Below, piece by piece: positions 16,915 through 25,220 of a stretch of 64,000 nt of DNA. Source of the DNA: a virus; IMG/VR virus record IMGVR_UViG_3300037231_000119, positions 1-64,000 of that record; one strand, given 5' to 3'. The number at the start of each line of letters is the position of its first letter. The stretch's first letter is position 1. Made by a program: the position numbers and the translations under genes. The notes beneath the pieces were generated by a model, which searched no databases, was not told the origin of the DNA, and was given only the letters and a program-made list of their open reading frames with translations.

Positions 16915-18794
16915 GAATCCCTCGTTGACTTACTTATAGAAGTATTTGTATTCGGTTGAACAAAAGACCTATCGCCAGCAGGGGGAATTTTGGTCGGATC
17001 GGGATTATTAGGCCTATATGTCACATCTTGGCTTTCAGACACCCCTGACAATATTTGGGCGTGATTGTAATCATTGGAGCGATCGTCATATGCGTTACTG
17101 TCAGTCATTTCATTATATCTGACACCACCCGAACTATTGGATATACTCATTCCATAACTAACTGCCACTGTGGTTCGAAAACTCTTAATTCCATTCTGCT
17201 GTATCATCGCATTATGACTTACTTGCTCTATATGGTATACGACCCCGTCAAATTGCAGATTATCTCCAACCGCTATAGGAGCCACTATTCCAACAAACTC
17301 TATGGTGCCACTCATTTTTAGATGACCGCCAATTAAAGCATCTCCCATTATTTTTGCCCAACCGGGAGACCTAAACGTTCCCTTATCTCCTATAAGGTCG
17401 AATTCGGAGGTTATTACCGAAGGTTTTAGACCATTCCTCTTCACGTCATCTATGTCGTAAACATAATTTTGTGAGGCGGTCTCTGATGAAATTGCAATTT
17501 CTGCCGGAAAGTTTACCGCACGACCGTAAAACTGCATGAAATTCAATCTTAGGGCCTCATCTCGTCCAAGATCGAAGCTAAACGCCAATGCTGGACTTAT
17601 ATTCCACCTTGGGAGGCTCATAAATCTAGTTACATTGTATCCACTTATGGTTTGAAAGTTGTCGGTAGTAAATGGGATCTGTCTCAGAACCATGGTTGGC
17701 ATCACGCTACCATTTGGTGCCAATCTGAAGCAGGTGTAAAGCTCATTCAGAGGGGCATTTGTAAATTGGTTCAATATCGCCCACGTTTGTGTTTGATTCC
17801 AATATTCTGGTTTGGTTACAGTTGCACCATCTACAGGAGTGCCTAAAATTATGAATCTGCTATCGTGTGTTGCTTTTGTGGGATCTGACAGCTGTATATT
17901 TGAGGGATTCATTCCCTGAGCTAAACTCTGTGCGTGGGCCGAATACGACTGTATGCCAAACATAAAGTTGTACACGTCTTTGGCTGCCTCTACAGTATCC
18001 AGCCCCAGTAAATTTCCTACTGCGTTGGGCATATAAAAATGCGTATTCGCGCTGAGTGGAGATATTCCGGTAGTCTTCCTGCCACTATCGGGAATTCCGG
18101 TTCCCACAAGGCTTTCGATGAGAAATTGCAATATTCCCTGTATTTTATTGAGGCCTTTATTGGTCTGTAAACTATTCCAATCTCTGCCCAGATTTGTAAG
18201 ATACAGCTCCAAATTCTGATCGGAAGTGTCATTTATTAGGTTGGGGTTAAAGTAAATATTATTGTTGAATTCGGTAAAAGCGTACCCTGTTATCTTAACC
18301 ATCAATCTTTTCGTTCCAGATGCTGGGTCTACTGAAAGTGTTTTTCTGACGCTTTGAACTTTATAAAATCCCTTGAACCCATCTTTTACCCGATTTATTG
18401 CTTGGGAATTTCTGGCTGCCTGGGCGACCCTTCTAGCCTCAGATTCCCAATTGAGCATATTTACGAACACGAAATCTCCAGGAGCTATCGCAGTTTCGTA
18501 ATTAATGTCTGTTACTAGAAGCGTTGCGCTCATGGTAGGAGTTAATGTCGATTTAGCGTCCGCTACCCCCAATTGAATACAATCACTTTCAACCACCAGG
18601 GGTTCTATTATGGTAGAATAATTGGAGGTTGACGTTGGCTCTGTTCTTAGGGTATCCCTCACTGCCCAGCGTAAGAAAGTTAGTACCCATGCCGGACTAG
18701 TCTGGTGTACGGCAGGCGATCCATTAACCGTTTCTTGGGGGCTAGTGGAATTAGGTACTATATTGTGAACAAATGCTGTTTTATTTGCGGACAT
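16911..18794 (-). CDS. Tail hub-like protein
   Basis: 627 aa, directly between tape measure and spike, the usual position of gp27/gpD-type hub proteins. Beta-rich, with a region near residues 500-545 (VGIVAPIAVGDNLQFDGVVY) resembling the hub barrel that supports the spike. The C-terminal 60 residues are disordered. Assignment rests mainly on synteny and length. Confidence 0.65.
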   Translation of the reverse strand: MSANKTAFVHNIVPNSTSPQETVNGSPAVHQTSPAWVLTFLRWAVRDTLRTEPTSTSNYSTIIEPLVVESDCIQLGVADAKSTLTPTMSATLLVTDINYETAIAPGDFVFVNMLNWESEARRVAQAARNSQAINRVKDGFKGFYKVQSVRKTLSVDPASGTKRLMVKITGYAFTEFNNNIYFNPNLINDTSDQNLELYLTNLGRDWNSLQTNKGLNKIQGILQFLIESLVGTGIPDSGRKTTGISPLSANTHFYMPNAVGNLLGLDTVEAAKDVYNFMFGIQSYSAHAQSLAQGMNPSNIQLSDPTKATHDSRFIILGTPVDGATVTKPEYWNQTQTWAILNQFTNAPLNELYTCFRLAPNGSVMPTMVLRQIPFTTDNFQTISGYNVTRFMSLPRWNISPALAFSFDLGRDEALRLNFMQFYGRAVNFPAEIAISSETASQNYVYDIDDVKRNGLKPSVITSEFDLIGDKGTFRSPGWAKIMGDALIGGHLKMSGTIEFVGIVAPIAVGDNLQFDGVVYHIEQVSHNAMIQQNGIKSFRTTVAVSYGMSISNSSGGVRYNEMTDSNAYDDRSNDYNHAQILSGVSESQDVTYRPNNPDPTKIPPAGDRSFVQPNTNTSISKSTRDS

Positions 18795-18797
18795 AAA

Positions 18798-21044
18798 TTA
18801 TTGAGAAGTGGGAGGTCCACCAGATCCGGTGGTGGTCTGGTTAGATGGAATTAGAGTGCTAGAAGATCCGTATAGATTCCTTTGCGCCGTATCTATAGCT
18901 GCCGCATTGCCGCCCTTCATGGCTGCTATTAAGGCGTTAACATTGGTAGTAAATATTGCCGTCTGTTTGGCAGTATTTACTATATCGCTCTGCATTTGGG
19001 TAAAAAGTTCATTAGCCATTCTAGACGTTTCGGCAAGAACTTTATTTGATTCATCTCCTGGTCGAACATTCTTATTAGATTCCGCATCTTCTTTTACTTG
19101 CTTCTGAAGAGCGGCCATATCTTGCCCGTTACCGGACGCGGCAGCTCTAGCTACCTGCAATCTAACTTTTTCATTAGCTCCAGAATAGTTGCCTTCCAAC
19201 CCTATTTCACCGGCAGCATTTCCTTCAGCAAGACCTAATTTATTCAACTGCTGACCGTAAAGATCCCCATTGGCCATTGGGCCTGTCACACCTTGTTGAG
19301 CACTCCTCAACCTGGCAACTGCTGCGTCAGTAGTGGGACTAATAAATTGAGATTTACCCAGAGCTTTGCCGTAGCTAGATACGATCTGACCAACGGACAT
19401 ACCGGACCTGGAGGCCATATCCTGAATAACTTGACTGTCTGGATTTACACCTTCTTGGCCCATTAAGGACAGCTTAGCTCTATCCCTTTCACTCAATTGC
19501 CCTAGCACCGCATCCCCTCGCATCTCCGCAGAACGCATAACCGCAGTTGGTCCAGACTGGAGTTTGGATTCACTTTGGTACATCTGGTATGCAGTCTTGC
19601 CAGCTTCCATACTGGCCATGGTATTGGGGCCGCCCATGAACTTGGAAAGCGTTCCCAGTATCTGATCCACACCAGCAGAAGAGGTTGCCGTTGATTGTCC
19701 AATAACACTGGACGCTATTTCTACGAATTTTCTATTCTCTTCTGTGAACTGAGAGCTATTAACACCAATCCTGGTTCCTTCGGCTTGGATGTTAATTAGG
19801 GCCTCTTTACTCATTTGAGAAGAGCCGAGTTGACCCGAAAGTGAGCCTATTGCTTGACCTGCGTTTGTAAGCCCAAACTGTCTTTGCATTTGTAGAGCAA
19901 AAGCGGCATTCCCACCTGAAGCTCGAGTTGAGCCTCCAGCACCCATAATGGCCGAGGACATCCCCATACCTTCTTCATTTTGGAATCCGGCACTGTTGAC
20001 TCCGCCAAGGAAGCCCATCATGCCTTGCTGACTCATTCCCATTTTTCTCTGGAAGTCTAAATCTCTTCTCCAATTTTTAAGATACGTGTTAGCAACTTCG
20101 GTTCTAATTTTACCTTGGGGACCGTTTCTAATTGCCTCTTCTTGTTGGGCTTGAATTTCAGCTTCTTCTCGCCTTCTTTTATTTTCCGATTCTTCATTGG
20201 TACCAGCAGATCCTAAACCAAGATAATTGATCATTTCTTGAGGATGGGTTACGTAACGAAAAGGAGAATTAATGTTGGCATTCTGGGTCTGTCTAGCTAT
20301 CCCAAAAGCTTGCGATCTTTGCTGAGCAAACATCGTATTTTCTAGACCACCGCCAGAAAATGCGCTGCTCAACAATTGACCGGCTTGTCCTTGCATATTG
20401 AAGCCATTGGCGCTTTCAGTTCTAGCCCTATTCTCTGCTTGAGCATAGAACTTTCTGATACCTTCTCCAGCTGCCATTCCAGCTATAGTGGTCGCAAGGG
20501 CTCCAATTGCCATGACAGGAACGCCCATTGCTCCGGCTAACCCCGATAAGGACGTAATGCCTCCCTTAGGCATACCAAAACCTGCAGCGCCTCCAACTCC
20601 AGTTCCACCTCCGGCGCCTCCGCCAGCGCCCATACCAGATGTCTTCTCCAACATCTTCTGCTGTCTTACTAGAGTGTCTTGCTGTTTTAAAAGTACGTTT
20701 CTTTCCGAAATAATACGATTTTTTTCTTTTTCGGTATTGTTGGCTCTCTCATTGTCCAGATTGTTCATCCTGAGGAGTCTAGCGTTGTCTTCCAATCTAC
20801 TTCTAGTAATTCTGAGGGCTTCTTGGTCAGTCTTATTTTTGGATTCCTGCGCTCTCGCAACTTGAGCAGTTTCATGGAACCTTTGTAATCCAGGCATATT
20901 AGAGGCCATGGAGGCTTTTGCAGCAGTAGGGGCGATCTTAAGCTTATCGGCATCCGATTGGATCTTTTTTATGAGATTTCCAAAGGCCCTTTCGATTTCG
21001 CTTGTGTCTGCGCCTATCTTAAGCTGAATTTTTTGATCGGCCAT
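18798..21044 (-). CDS. Tail tape measure protein
   Basis: 748 aa, helical. The start MADQKIQLKI-GADTSE is the common tape-measure opening. A Lys/Arg/Gln-rich coiled region (60-135) precedes a Gly/Ala hydrophobic stretch (about 140-190). At roughly 1.5 A per residue this would measure a tail near 110 nm. First gene of the tail block, behind a late-promoter motif. Confidence 0.8.
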   Translation of the reverse strand: MADQKIQLKIGADTSEIERAFGNLIKKIQSDADKLKIAPTAAKASMASNMPGLQRFHETAQVARAQESKNKTDQEALRITRSRLEDNARLLRMNNLDNERANNTEKEKNRIISERNVLLKQQDTLVRQQKMLEKTSGMGAGGGAGGGTGVGGAAGFGMPKGGITSLSGLAGAMGVPVMAIGALATTIAGMAAGEGIRKFYAQAENRARTESANGFNMQGQAGQLLSSAFSGGGLENTMFAQQRSQAFGIARQTQNANINSPFRYVTHPQEMINYLGLGSAGTNEESENKRRREEAEIQAQQEEAIRNGPQGKIRTEVANTYLKNWRRDLDFQRKMGMSQQGMMGFLGGVNSAGFQNEEGMGMSSAIMGAGGSTRASGGNAAFALQMQRQFGLTNAGQAIGSLSGQLGSSQMSKEALINIQAEGTRIGVNSSQFTEENRKFVEIASSVIGQSTATSSAGVDQILGTLSKFMGGPNTMASMEAGKTAYQMYQSESKLQSGPTAVMRSAEMRGDAVLGQLSERDRAKLSLMGQEGVNPDSQVIQDMASRSGMSVGQIVSSYGKALGKSQFISPTTDAAVARLRSAQQGVTGPMANGDLYGQQLNKLGLAEGNAAGEIGLEGNYSGANEKVRLQVARAAASGNGQDMAALQKQVKEDAESNKNVRPGDESNKVLAETSRMANELFTQMQSDIVNTAKQTAIFTTNVNALIAAMKGGNAAAIDTAQRNLYGSSSTLIPSNQTTTGSGGPPTSQ

Positions 21045-21080
21045 TTTCTTTCCCCAGATCCATTATAAAGCCACTACAGA

Positions 21081-21095
21081 TAAGATTGTCGGTTT
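21081..21095 (-). promoter_or_regulatory. Late-promoter motif upstream of the tape measure gene
   Basis: + strand TAAGATTGTCGGTTT, 37 nt upstream of the tape measure start and identical to the 14242 copy. A TGATATA-type element lies about 20 nt further upstream in both. Confidence 0.65.
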
Positions 21096-21132
21096 GGGCC
21101 TACTCCTCTATATCACCCATTCAATAAATTTC

Positions 21133-21161
21133 TTGACGAATTCCTTAATTTAAGCTACTTT
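21133..21161 (+). promoter_or_regulatory. Sigma-70-like promoter, leaderless gene start
   Basis: TTGACG at 21133-21138, 17 nt, TACTTT at 21156-21161, then 6 nt to the ATG at 21168. No ribosome-binding sequence fits in the 6 nt, so a leaderless mRNA is predicted. Confidence 0.55.
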
Positions 21162-21167
21162 GGTTAT

Positions 21168-21383
21168 ATGGCAATTAGTAAGAAAAGTAAAAAGAAGACT
21201 GTAAAGAAGAAGATTACCAAAAAGGTCAATAAGGTCGTAGACTTACAAGTACTTCATCTACGGACTCTCATTCAATACTGTTTGGGAGCCATGGACGGAA
21301 GAAGTGCGGTTTTGGACGATATCTTCCAGGTTCAAATAAATCGCCTACTCAACCAAATCGTAGAAATTGAGCAAAAACAATGA
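21168..21383 (+). CDS. Small lysine-rich protein
   Basis: 71 aa. The first 25 residues are almost all Lys, Ser, Thr and Val (MAISKKSKKKTVKKK...), followed by an acidic helix. Possibly nucleic-acid binding. First gene of a five-gene + strand operon; the next start overlaps its stop (ATGA). Function unknown. Confidence 0.65.
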   Translation: MAISKKSKKKTVKKKITKKVNKVVDLQVLHLRTLIQYCLGAMDGRSAVLDDIFQVQINRLLNQIVEIEQKQ

Positions 21384-21559
21384 CTTACCTTAAATCATAC
21401 GCAGAAACTCTCCTCGAGATAGGCAAAATGCTGAGTTTGATCTATATGGTAATGTCCTTTTTTATGGGTTCAGATGGCGCATCGTTCTTCATCTATCTAG
21501 CCATCGTATCTTCGGCGGTTGGTCCAGCGTCTTTATTTCTAGAGAGTGAGCGGAAATGA
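21380..21559 (+). CDS. Small membrane protein
   Basis: 59 aa with two hydrophobic segments (about 18-29 and 34-54). Both ends use ATGA overlaps, with the gene before and the PagL-like gene after, so it is translated as part of the operon. Function unknown. Confidence 0.65.
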   Translation: MTYLKSYAETLLEIGKMLSLIYMVMSFFMGSDGASFFIYLAIVSSAVGPASLFLESERK

Positions 21560-22044
21560 AACGTCTTATAGTTTTAGGATTCATGCTTTTGTCGGTTAAC
21601 GGTTGGGCTCAGGACGACCAAATTATCGTGGATGGTGGCGTTGGGGTTTTTCATAGTGCTGATAAGGGACTTTCAGAGACTAAGATGATCACAGTCGGGA
21701 TTCAAGAAGATTTGTGGTACGCCCTTAAGATGAGAGGTACCGGGGGCGCTTGGATCGATAACGCTGGAAATGGTCGTACCGGATCCGCTCTAGTTTCGGG
21801 TCAATTGGGATACGAGGTTAATAGTCACGGTCTTATTGGAAGCGTATTTTGCGGTCCCACCCTAATTAGCCACCCTGACCAACAACTTCTTGGCGGCTAT
21901 TTTGAGTTTATGGAAGATCTTCATTTAGGTATACAGGATGAACATGGAAGTTACATTGGTGTAATGTATCGTCACATTTCGGACGCTGGTTTGACCTCTG
22001 TAAATATTGGTAGAGATATCATAGGCTTAGAGATAAGGTGGTAA
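21556..22044 (+). CDS. PagL-like outer-membrane lipid A deacylase (candidate)
   Basis: 162 aa. A signal peptide (1-18, ending GWAQ) is followed by alternating beta strands and a C-terminal aromatic LEIRW, as in outer-membrane barrels. YRHISDAGL near the C-terminus matches the PagL active-site region: His140 and Ser142 are spaced like His126/Ser128 of Pseudomonas PagL, and Asp154 sits at the position of its catalytic Glu140 (+14). PagL removes the 3-O acyl chain of lipid A. In a phage this could change LPS after infection or block superinfection. The Asp for Glu substitution and SD for SN make activity uncertain. Confidence 0.6.
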   Translation: MKRLIVLGFMLLSVNGWAQDDQIIVDGGVGVFHSADKGLSETKMITVGIQEDLWYALKMRGTGGAWIDNAGNGRTGSALVSGQLGYEVNSHGLIGSVFCGPTLISHPDQQLLGGYFEFMEDLHLGIQDEHGSYIGVMYRHISDAGLTSVNIGRDIIGLEIRW

Positions 22045-22047
22045 TAT

Positions 22048-22539
22048 ATGAAAGTAAAATTTAAGAAGTTACACGATCTAGCCGTTCTTCCCTCGTATGC
22101 TAAACCTGGCGACGCGGGAATGGACATTACGACTATAGAAGATGGCTCAATGATTAGATCTGAAAATGGTCAAGATCTCTGGTATTATGTTCGCTACAAA
22201 ACGGGATTGGCTGTCGAGATTCCGGAGGGTTTTGTTGGACTGCTATTTCCAAGATCGTCTATTAGTAAGTATGCTTTATTTTCCTCAAATGCGGTTGCCG
22301 TGATCGATAGCGGATATCGTGGGGAAATGGAATGCAGATTTAAGATAGATGCGGGAATTGTCTCCGATTCTAGATTCTGTATGCCCAATCCAGCAGTTTA
22401 TAAGAAGGGCGATCGTATTGGCCAATTGGTAATTCTACCGTATCCGATTATTGAGCCTGAGTTTGTGGACGAACTTTCTACAAGCGAGCGTGGTACTGGT
22501 GGTTTCGGTAGCAGTAATATTAAGAAGGAGTCGGTATGA
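22048..22539 (+). CDS. dut: dUTPase (trimeric, dUTP diphosphatase)
   Basis: 163 aa, full length. The five trimeric dUTPase motifs are present in order: DAGMD, PRSSIS, VIDSGYRGE, GDRIGQLVI and RGTGGFGSS. Converts dUTP to dUMP and pyrophosphate in the cytoplasm, lowering uracil incorporation and supplying dTTP synthesis. Lies 3 nt after the PagL-like gene and overlaps the next gene by ATGA. Confidence 0.95.
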   Translation: MKVKFKKLHDLAVLPSYAKPGDAGMDITTIEDGSMIRSENGQDLWYYVRYKTGLAVEIPEGFVGLLFPRSSISKYALFSSNAVAVIDSGYRGEMECRFKIDAGIVSDSRFCMPNPAVYKKGDRIGQLVILPYPIIEPEFVDELSTSERGTGGFGSSNIKKESV

Positions 22540-22928
22540 ATAGAAATCTAATTACTGTCGATATGATTAAGGGAAAGAAGAATAGGTTTAAGGTCGGTCA
22601 GAAGGTTAAGGCCAAGCTAAATCTAGCTAAAGAACACGTTGAACATCTGGTGTCATTCTACGGCGTTAAATTTGGTGAAAACATAGGAAAAGAGATTCGC
22701 GAACAGGATCTAGAAGAAGTCTACAATTGGATCGGATCATACCTTTCAAAAAATCCACCCGTGGGCGTAGTTTCTTCATATGGTGAGCATGAAATGGATG
22801 AGGATTACGCATTCAATGATAAGAAATTCGTATGGGTAGAGTTTAAATTTAAGAGTGGTTTTAAGTTGGGAACCTACGTATCAGAGAAATATCTGACGGC
22901 CGTAAAGACTAAATCTCGAAAGAAATAG
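22536..22928 (+). CDS. Hypothetical protein
   Basis: 130 aa, basic, starting MNRNLITVDM. No motif recognised. Last gene of the dut operon; its final 20 bp overlap the end of the convergent phosphoesterase gene, with no terminator between them. Confidence 0.65.
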   Translation: MNRNLITVDMIKGKKNRFKVGQKVKAKLNLAKEHVEHLVSFYGVKFGENIGKEIREQDLEEVYNWIGSYLSKNPPVGVVSSYGEHEMDEDYAFNDKKFVWVEFKFKSGFKLGTYVSEKYLTAVKTKSRKK

Positions 22929-23568
22929 GTGCGTTAACGGGCCTGTAATTTTCGTCGCAAATACTGGCATTCACGAAAAGGATGTTGTCCTCTTTGTGGG
23001 TGCCGTACGATTCGTGAATATGGCCAAAAATATGAGCGCTGGGCTTAACTTCAAGAACCTTCTTTAGAAGTTGTGGGCATCCAACGTGCCTAACGCCCAT
23101 TTCTCCCTTAGCACCATCATATTCTGGGAACCAATCCAAAATATATTTCGGAGGACCATGGGTTACCAGGATGTCGATGTTATCGGGAATTCTATCCCAG
23201 TGTTTCTGGATTTCTTCGCCGGGATAGCGGTTCCAAGCCCAATCACAGAAAAAGGGGGTAATTGCGGATGTCCAAATTCTTAGGCCTTCGATCTCAACAA
23301 GTCCTTCATCCATAAAATGGACTCTGGGACAAGCCTCTTCAGCTATCTGTTTAGATAGGGAGAAGTTCTTTTCGACCTGCTTTTCGTGATTACCGTTTAA
23401 AGAAATTATATTCCTTGCGGGCTGCTTGTTTAACCACTTATGAAAGTCTTTAACGACATGCGGCTCGCCTCGGAAACTGTAGTCCCCTGCAGAAATGAGT
23501 ATGTCACACTCTGGAATAATGAGCTTGTTCCACTTGCAGTGAGTATCCGATATTGCACAAATTTTCAT
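22909..23568 (-). CDS. Calcineurin-like metallophosphoesterase
   Basis: 219 aa. Metal-binding motifs in order: SDTH (Asp8, His10), SAGD, NGNHE, THGPP and FGHIHE, the complete signature of the family. Catalyses phosphodiester or phosphomonoester hydrolysis with two metal ions; the substrate cannot be read from sequence. It is the last gene of the large - strand block 38671-22909. Confidence 0.9.
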   Translation of the reverse strand: MKICAISDTHCKWNKLIIPECDILISAGDYSFRGEPHVVKDFHKWLNKQPARNIISLNGNHEKQVEKNFSLSKQIAEEACPRVHFMDEGLVEIEGLRIWTSAITPFFCDWAWNRYPGEEIQKHWDRIPDNIDILVTHGPPKYILDWFPEYDGAKGEMGVRHVGCPQLLKKVLEVKPSAHIFGHIHESYGTHKEDNILFVNASICDENYRPVNAPISFEI

Positions 23569-23659
23569 AAATTATTCCTAAAAATGGGTGAGGAATTGAG
23601 CCTCATTCTCCTAGTAACAAGCTAGGGCTTCATCCTATTAAAAGCTTCCCAAAAACTAA

Positions 23660-23866
23660 CTAACGTTTCCTATTGGCGTCGAAAATCTTGGGTACTTTTT
23701 CTGCAGCCATTTGCATGTCAAGATCTCCAGGATAGTGTTTTAAGCAATTATATGCGCGTTTGCGAATACTGGAATGTATTCGCGGAGTTTTCTTCGGATC
23801 GAGAAGGTCCCTCATAAACTCTCTGGCGTATTCTACGGCCCTATATTTCTCGTCTGGTAAACTCAT
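23660..23866 (-). CDS. BPSL0761-like small protein
   Basis: 68 aa: MSLPDEKYRAVEYAREFMRD, then an RK-rich helix and LKHYPG. This pattern of an N-terminal PDE-R helix and a C-terminal HYP is that of the small BPSL0761-type family found in phages and proteobacteria. Function unknown. Its ATG overlaps the upstream stop (ATGA). Confidence 0.65.
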   Translation of the reverse strand: MSLPDEKYRAVEYAREFMRDLLDPKKTPRIHSSIRKRAYNCLKHYPGDLDMQMAAEKVPKIFDANRKR

Positions 23867-24138
23867 CCAATCCTCCTTAGCCCAAAATCTGGCATATTCT
23901 CTGGGGCACCTTTAATCGTACTGTATCCATAAAACTTTATCAATCTCTTAATCATTACAACCAGTTCTGGCGTAAAACCGATCTCTTCAGCCAAATAGAA
24001 CCCCAAAACTACATTCGCCGTATGAATCGCTGGTGAGGTCACACAAATGATCTCCAATACGTCCTTAACCGTAGCTATATCATACGCCCTAATAATTTCT
24101 TTCTTCTGCACTCTATACGAATCTAGATCTATAAGCAT
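23863..24138 (-). CDS. Hypothetical protein
   Basis: 91 aa, helical, starting MLIDLDSYRV. Followed by the BPSL0761-like gene with an ATGA overlap. No motif recognised. Confidence 0.6.
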   Translation of the reverse strand: MLIDLDSYRVQKKEIIRAYDIATVKDVLEIICVTSPAIHTANVVLGFYLAEEIGFTPELVVMIKRLIKFYGYSTIKGAPENMPDFGLRRIG

Positions 24139-24147
24139 TATATCATA

Positions 24148-24300
24148 CTACCTTGGATTGAGCAGTTCGTCAAGCCCAATAGGATGAATTATGACTGGAT
24201 TGTCAATTATGGCGTAGTAACTATGGTACAGAACAAGGCCTAAAAGGAGTGCCCAGACTAAAAATACGAAAATGATGGGTTTTGTATTGGAACTATTCAT
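24148..24300 (-). CDS. Small single-span membrane protein
   Basis: 50 aa. One hydrophobic helix (residues 8-25, PIIFVFLVWALLLGLVLY) with a short N-terminal and a 25-residue C-terminal part. Its start overlaps the end of the upstream gene by 8 bp, supporting translation. Possibly a membrane effector; function unknown. Confidence 0.6.
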   Translation of the reverse strand: MNSSNTKPIIFVFLVWALLLGLVLYHSYYAIIDNPVIIHPIGLDELLNPR

Positions 24301-24538
24301 CTTTTTGCTCTTCGACTTCTTCACCTAAAGCTTCAAATAGTTTATGTAGGTGAATTTCACTATCATCAATAATATACTCCCTAAAATTGCTACGAGCTTC
24401 TTCAGTTGTAAGTCTTCCTAACGACCATTCTTTACATATGATGCAGATAAATAACTCCTTAAAAATCCCAATTTTTCTTATCGTCTGGAAAGTCTGGACT
24501 TCCCTCGTAAGTATCGATCTTTGTTCTCTGTAGGTCAA
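24293..24538 (-). CDS. Hypothetical protein, start uncertain
   Basis: Open for 81 codons from ATG 24538, but that start overlaps the upstream zinc-ribbon gene by 80 bp. A strong AAGGAG lies near 24454, about 25 codons in, with no ATG, GTG or TTG close behind it; a rare start codon there is possible. The C-terminal 50 residues are acidic and end EEQKDE, like neighbours that end AKDE/TKDE. Confidence 0.45.
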   Translation of the reverse strand: MTYREQRSILTREVQTFQTIRKIGIFKELFICIICKEWSLGRLTTEEARSNFREYIIDDSEIHLHKLFEALGEEVEEQKDE

Positions 24539-24650
24539 CTACTTTTATATTTGTATCCTTGCACTTCGAACACTGGGAATCGTCCTTACCGATATAGTTA
24601 GTTTCCCAAGAAAAGTTACAATACCAACAAGTTAGCTCAAACTTGTTCAT
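24459..24650 (-). CDS. Small zinc-ribbon protein
   Basis: 63 aa from MNKFEL, with CWYC and CSKC about 20 residues apart: a zinc ribbon. An in-frame ATG 12 nt upstream is less likely, since 24650 is inside the end of the preceding gene in the usual overlap style. Confidence 0.6.
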   Translation of the reverse strand: MNKFELTCWYCNFSWETNYIGKDDSQCSKCKDTNIKVVDLQRTKIDTYEGSPDFPDDKKNWDF

Positions 24651-24975
24651 TATCGAAACCAAAAGAAAGAATAAGTTCCCACCCTAGAGTGTCCCTTAAT
24701 TGACAGACTAAGAGGCAAAACTCGGAGTCATTCTTCATTTGAACCAAAATAGGTGCCATGAAGTATCCAGGACATAACTCTTCGGCCTTCTTAAGAAGCT
24801 TATCGCCCTCTTCTTCCATATGGACTTCATACCAATCATGAGCTAGGCAAACCATAGCCTTGGCCACCGTTAGTGGGGGTAATACAGACTTACGGTCATT
24901 AAGCCACGCCTGTAAAAGCAGGATCTCACTAATGATTCTACGATCCTTATCTGGAATATCCCCATAAGGCGTCAT
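24637..24975 (-). CDS. Hypothetical protein
   Basis: 112 aa, helical, with PxxxVAKAMVCLAHDWY in the middle. Overlaps genes on both sides (ATGA with the upstream gene). Not recognised. Confidence 0.6.
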   Translation of the reverse strand: MTPYGDIPDKDRRIISEILLLQAWLNDRKSVLPPLTVAKAMVCLAHDWYEVHMEEEGDKLLKKAEELCPGYFMAPILVQMKNDSEFCLLVCQLRDTLGWELILSFGFDNEQV

Positions 24976-25220
24976 GACAGTTCGATAGTCTCTGAAAGAA
25001 ACTTGATTTTGCCATGCACGTCTTGTACCAAGTAATCAATCCAGCTTCCGGTATTTTGGGCAAGATGGTCTGGCCATTTGGCCTGGAAGAGCTTAATGAA
25101 TGTATTGGCGTGTTTGAGACTCGAGAACTTTTTGATCTTTGGTTCACAGTTGAGAACATACATGAGAAGATGGTAACTCTTAGTCTTATTGGCAGTTTTC
25201 TTATTTGTAGTCTTTTTCAT
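24972..25220 (-). CDS. Hypothetical protein next to ribonucleotide reductase
   Basis: 82 aa, N-terminus Lys/Thr-rich. The ATG at 25220 overlaps the stop of the reductase gene as TTATGA, so this start is preferred to the ATG 9 nt upstream. Not recognised. Confidence 0.6.
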   Translation of the reverse strand: MKKTTNKKTANKTKSYHLLMYVLNCEPKIKKFSSLKHANTFIKLFQAKWPDHLAQNTGSWIDYLVQDVHGKIKFLSETIELS

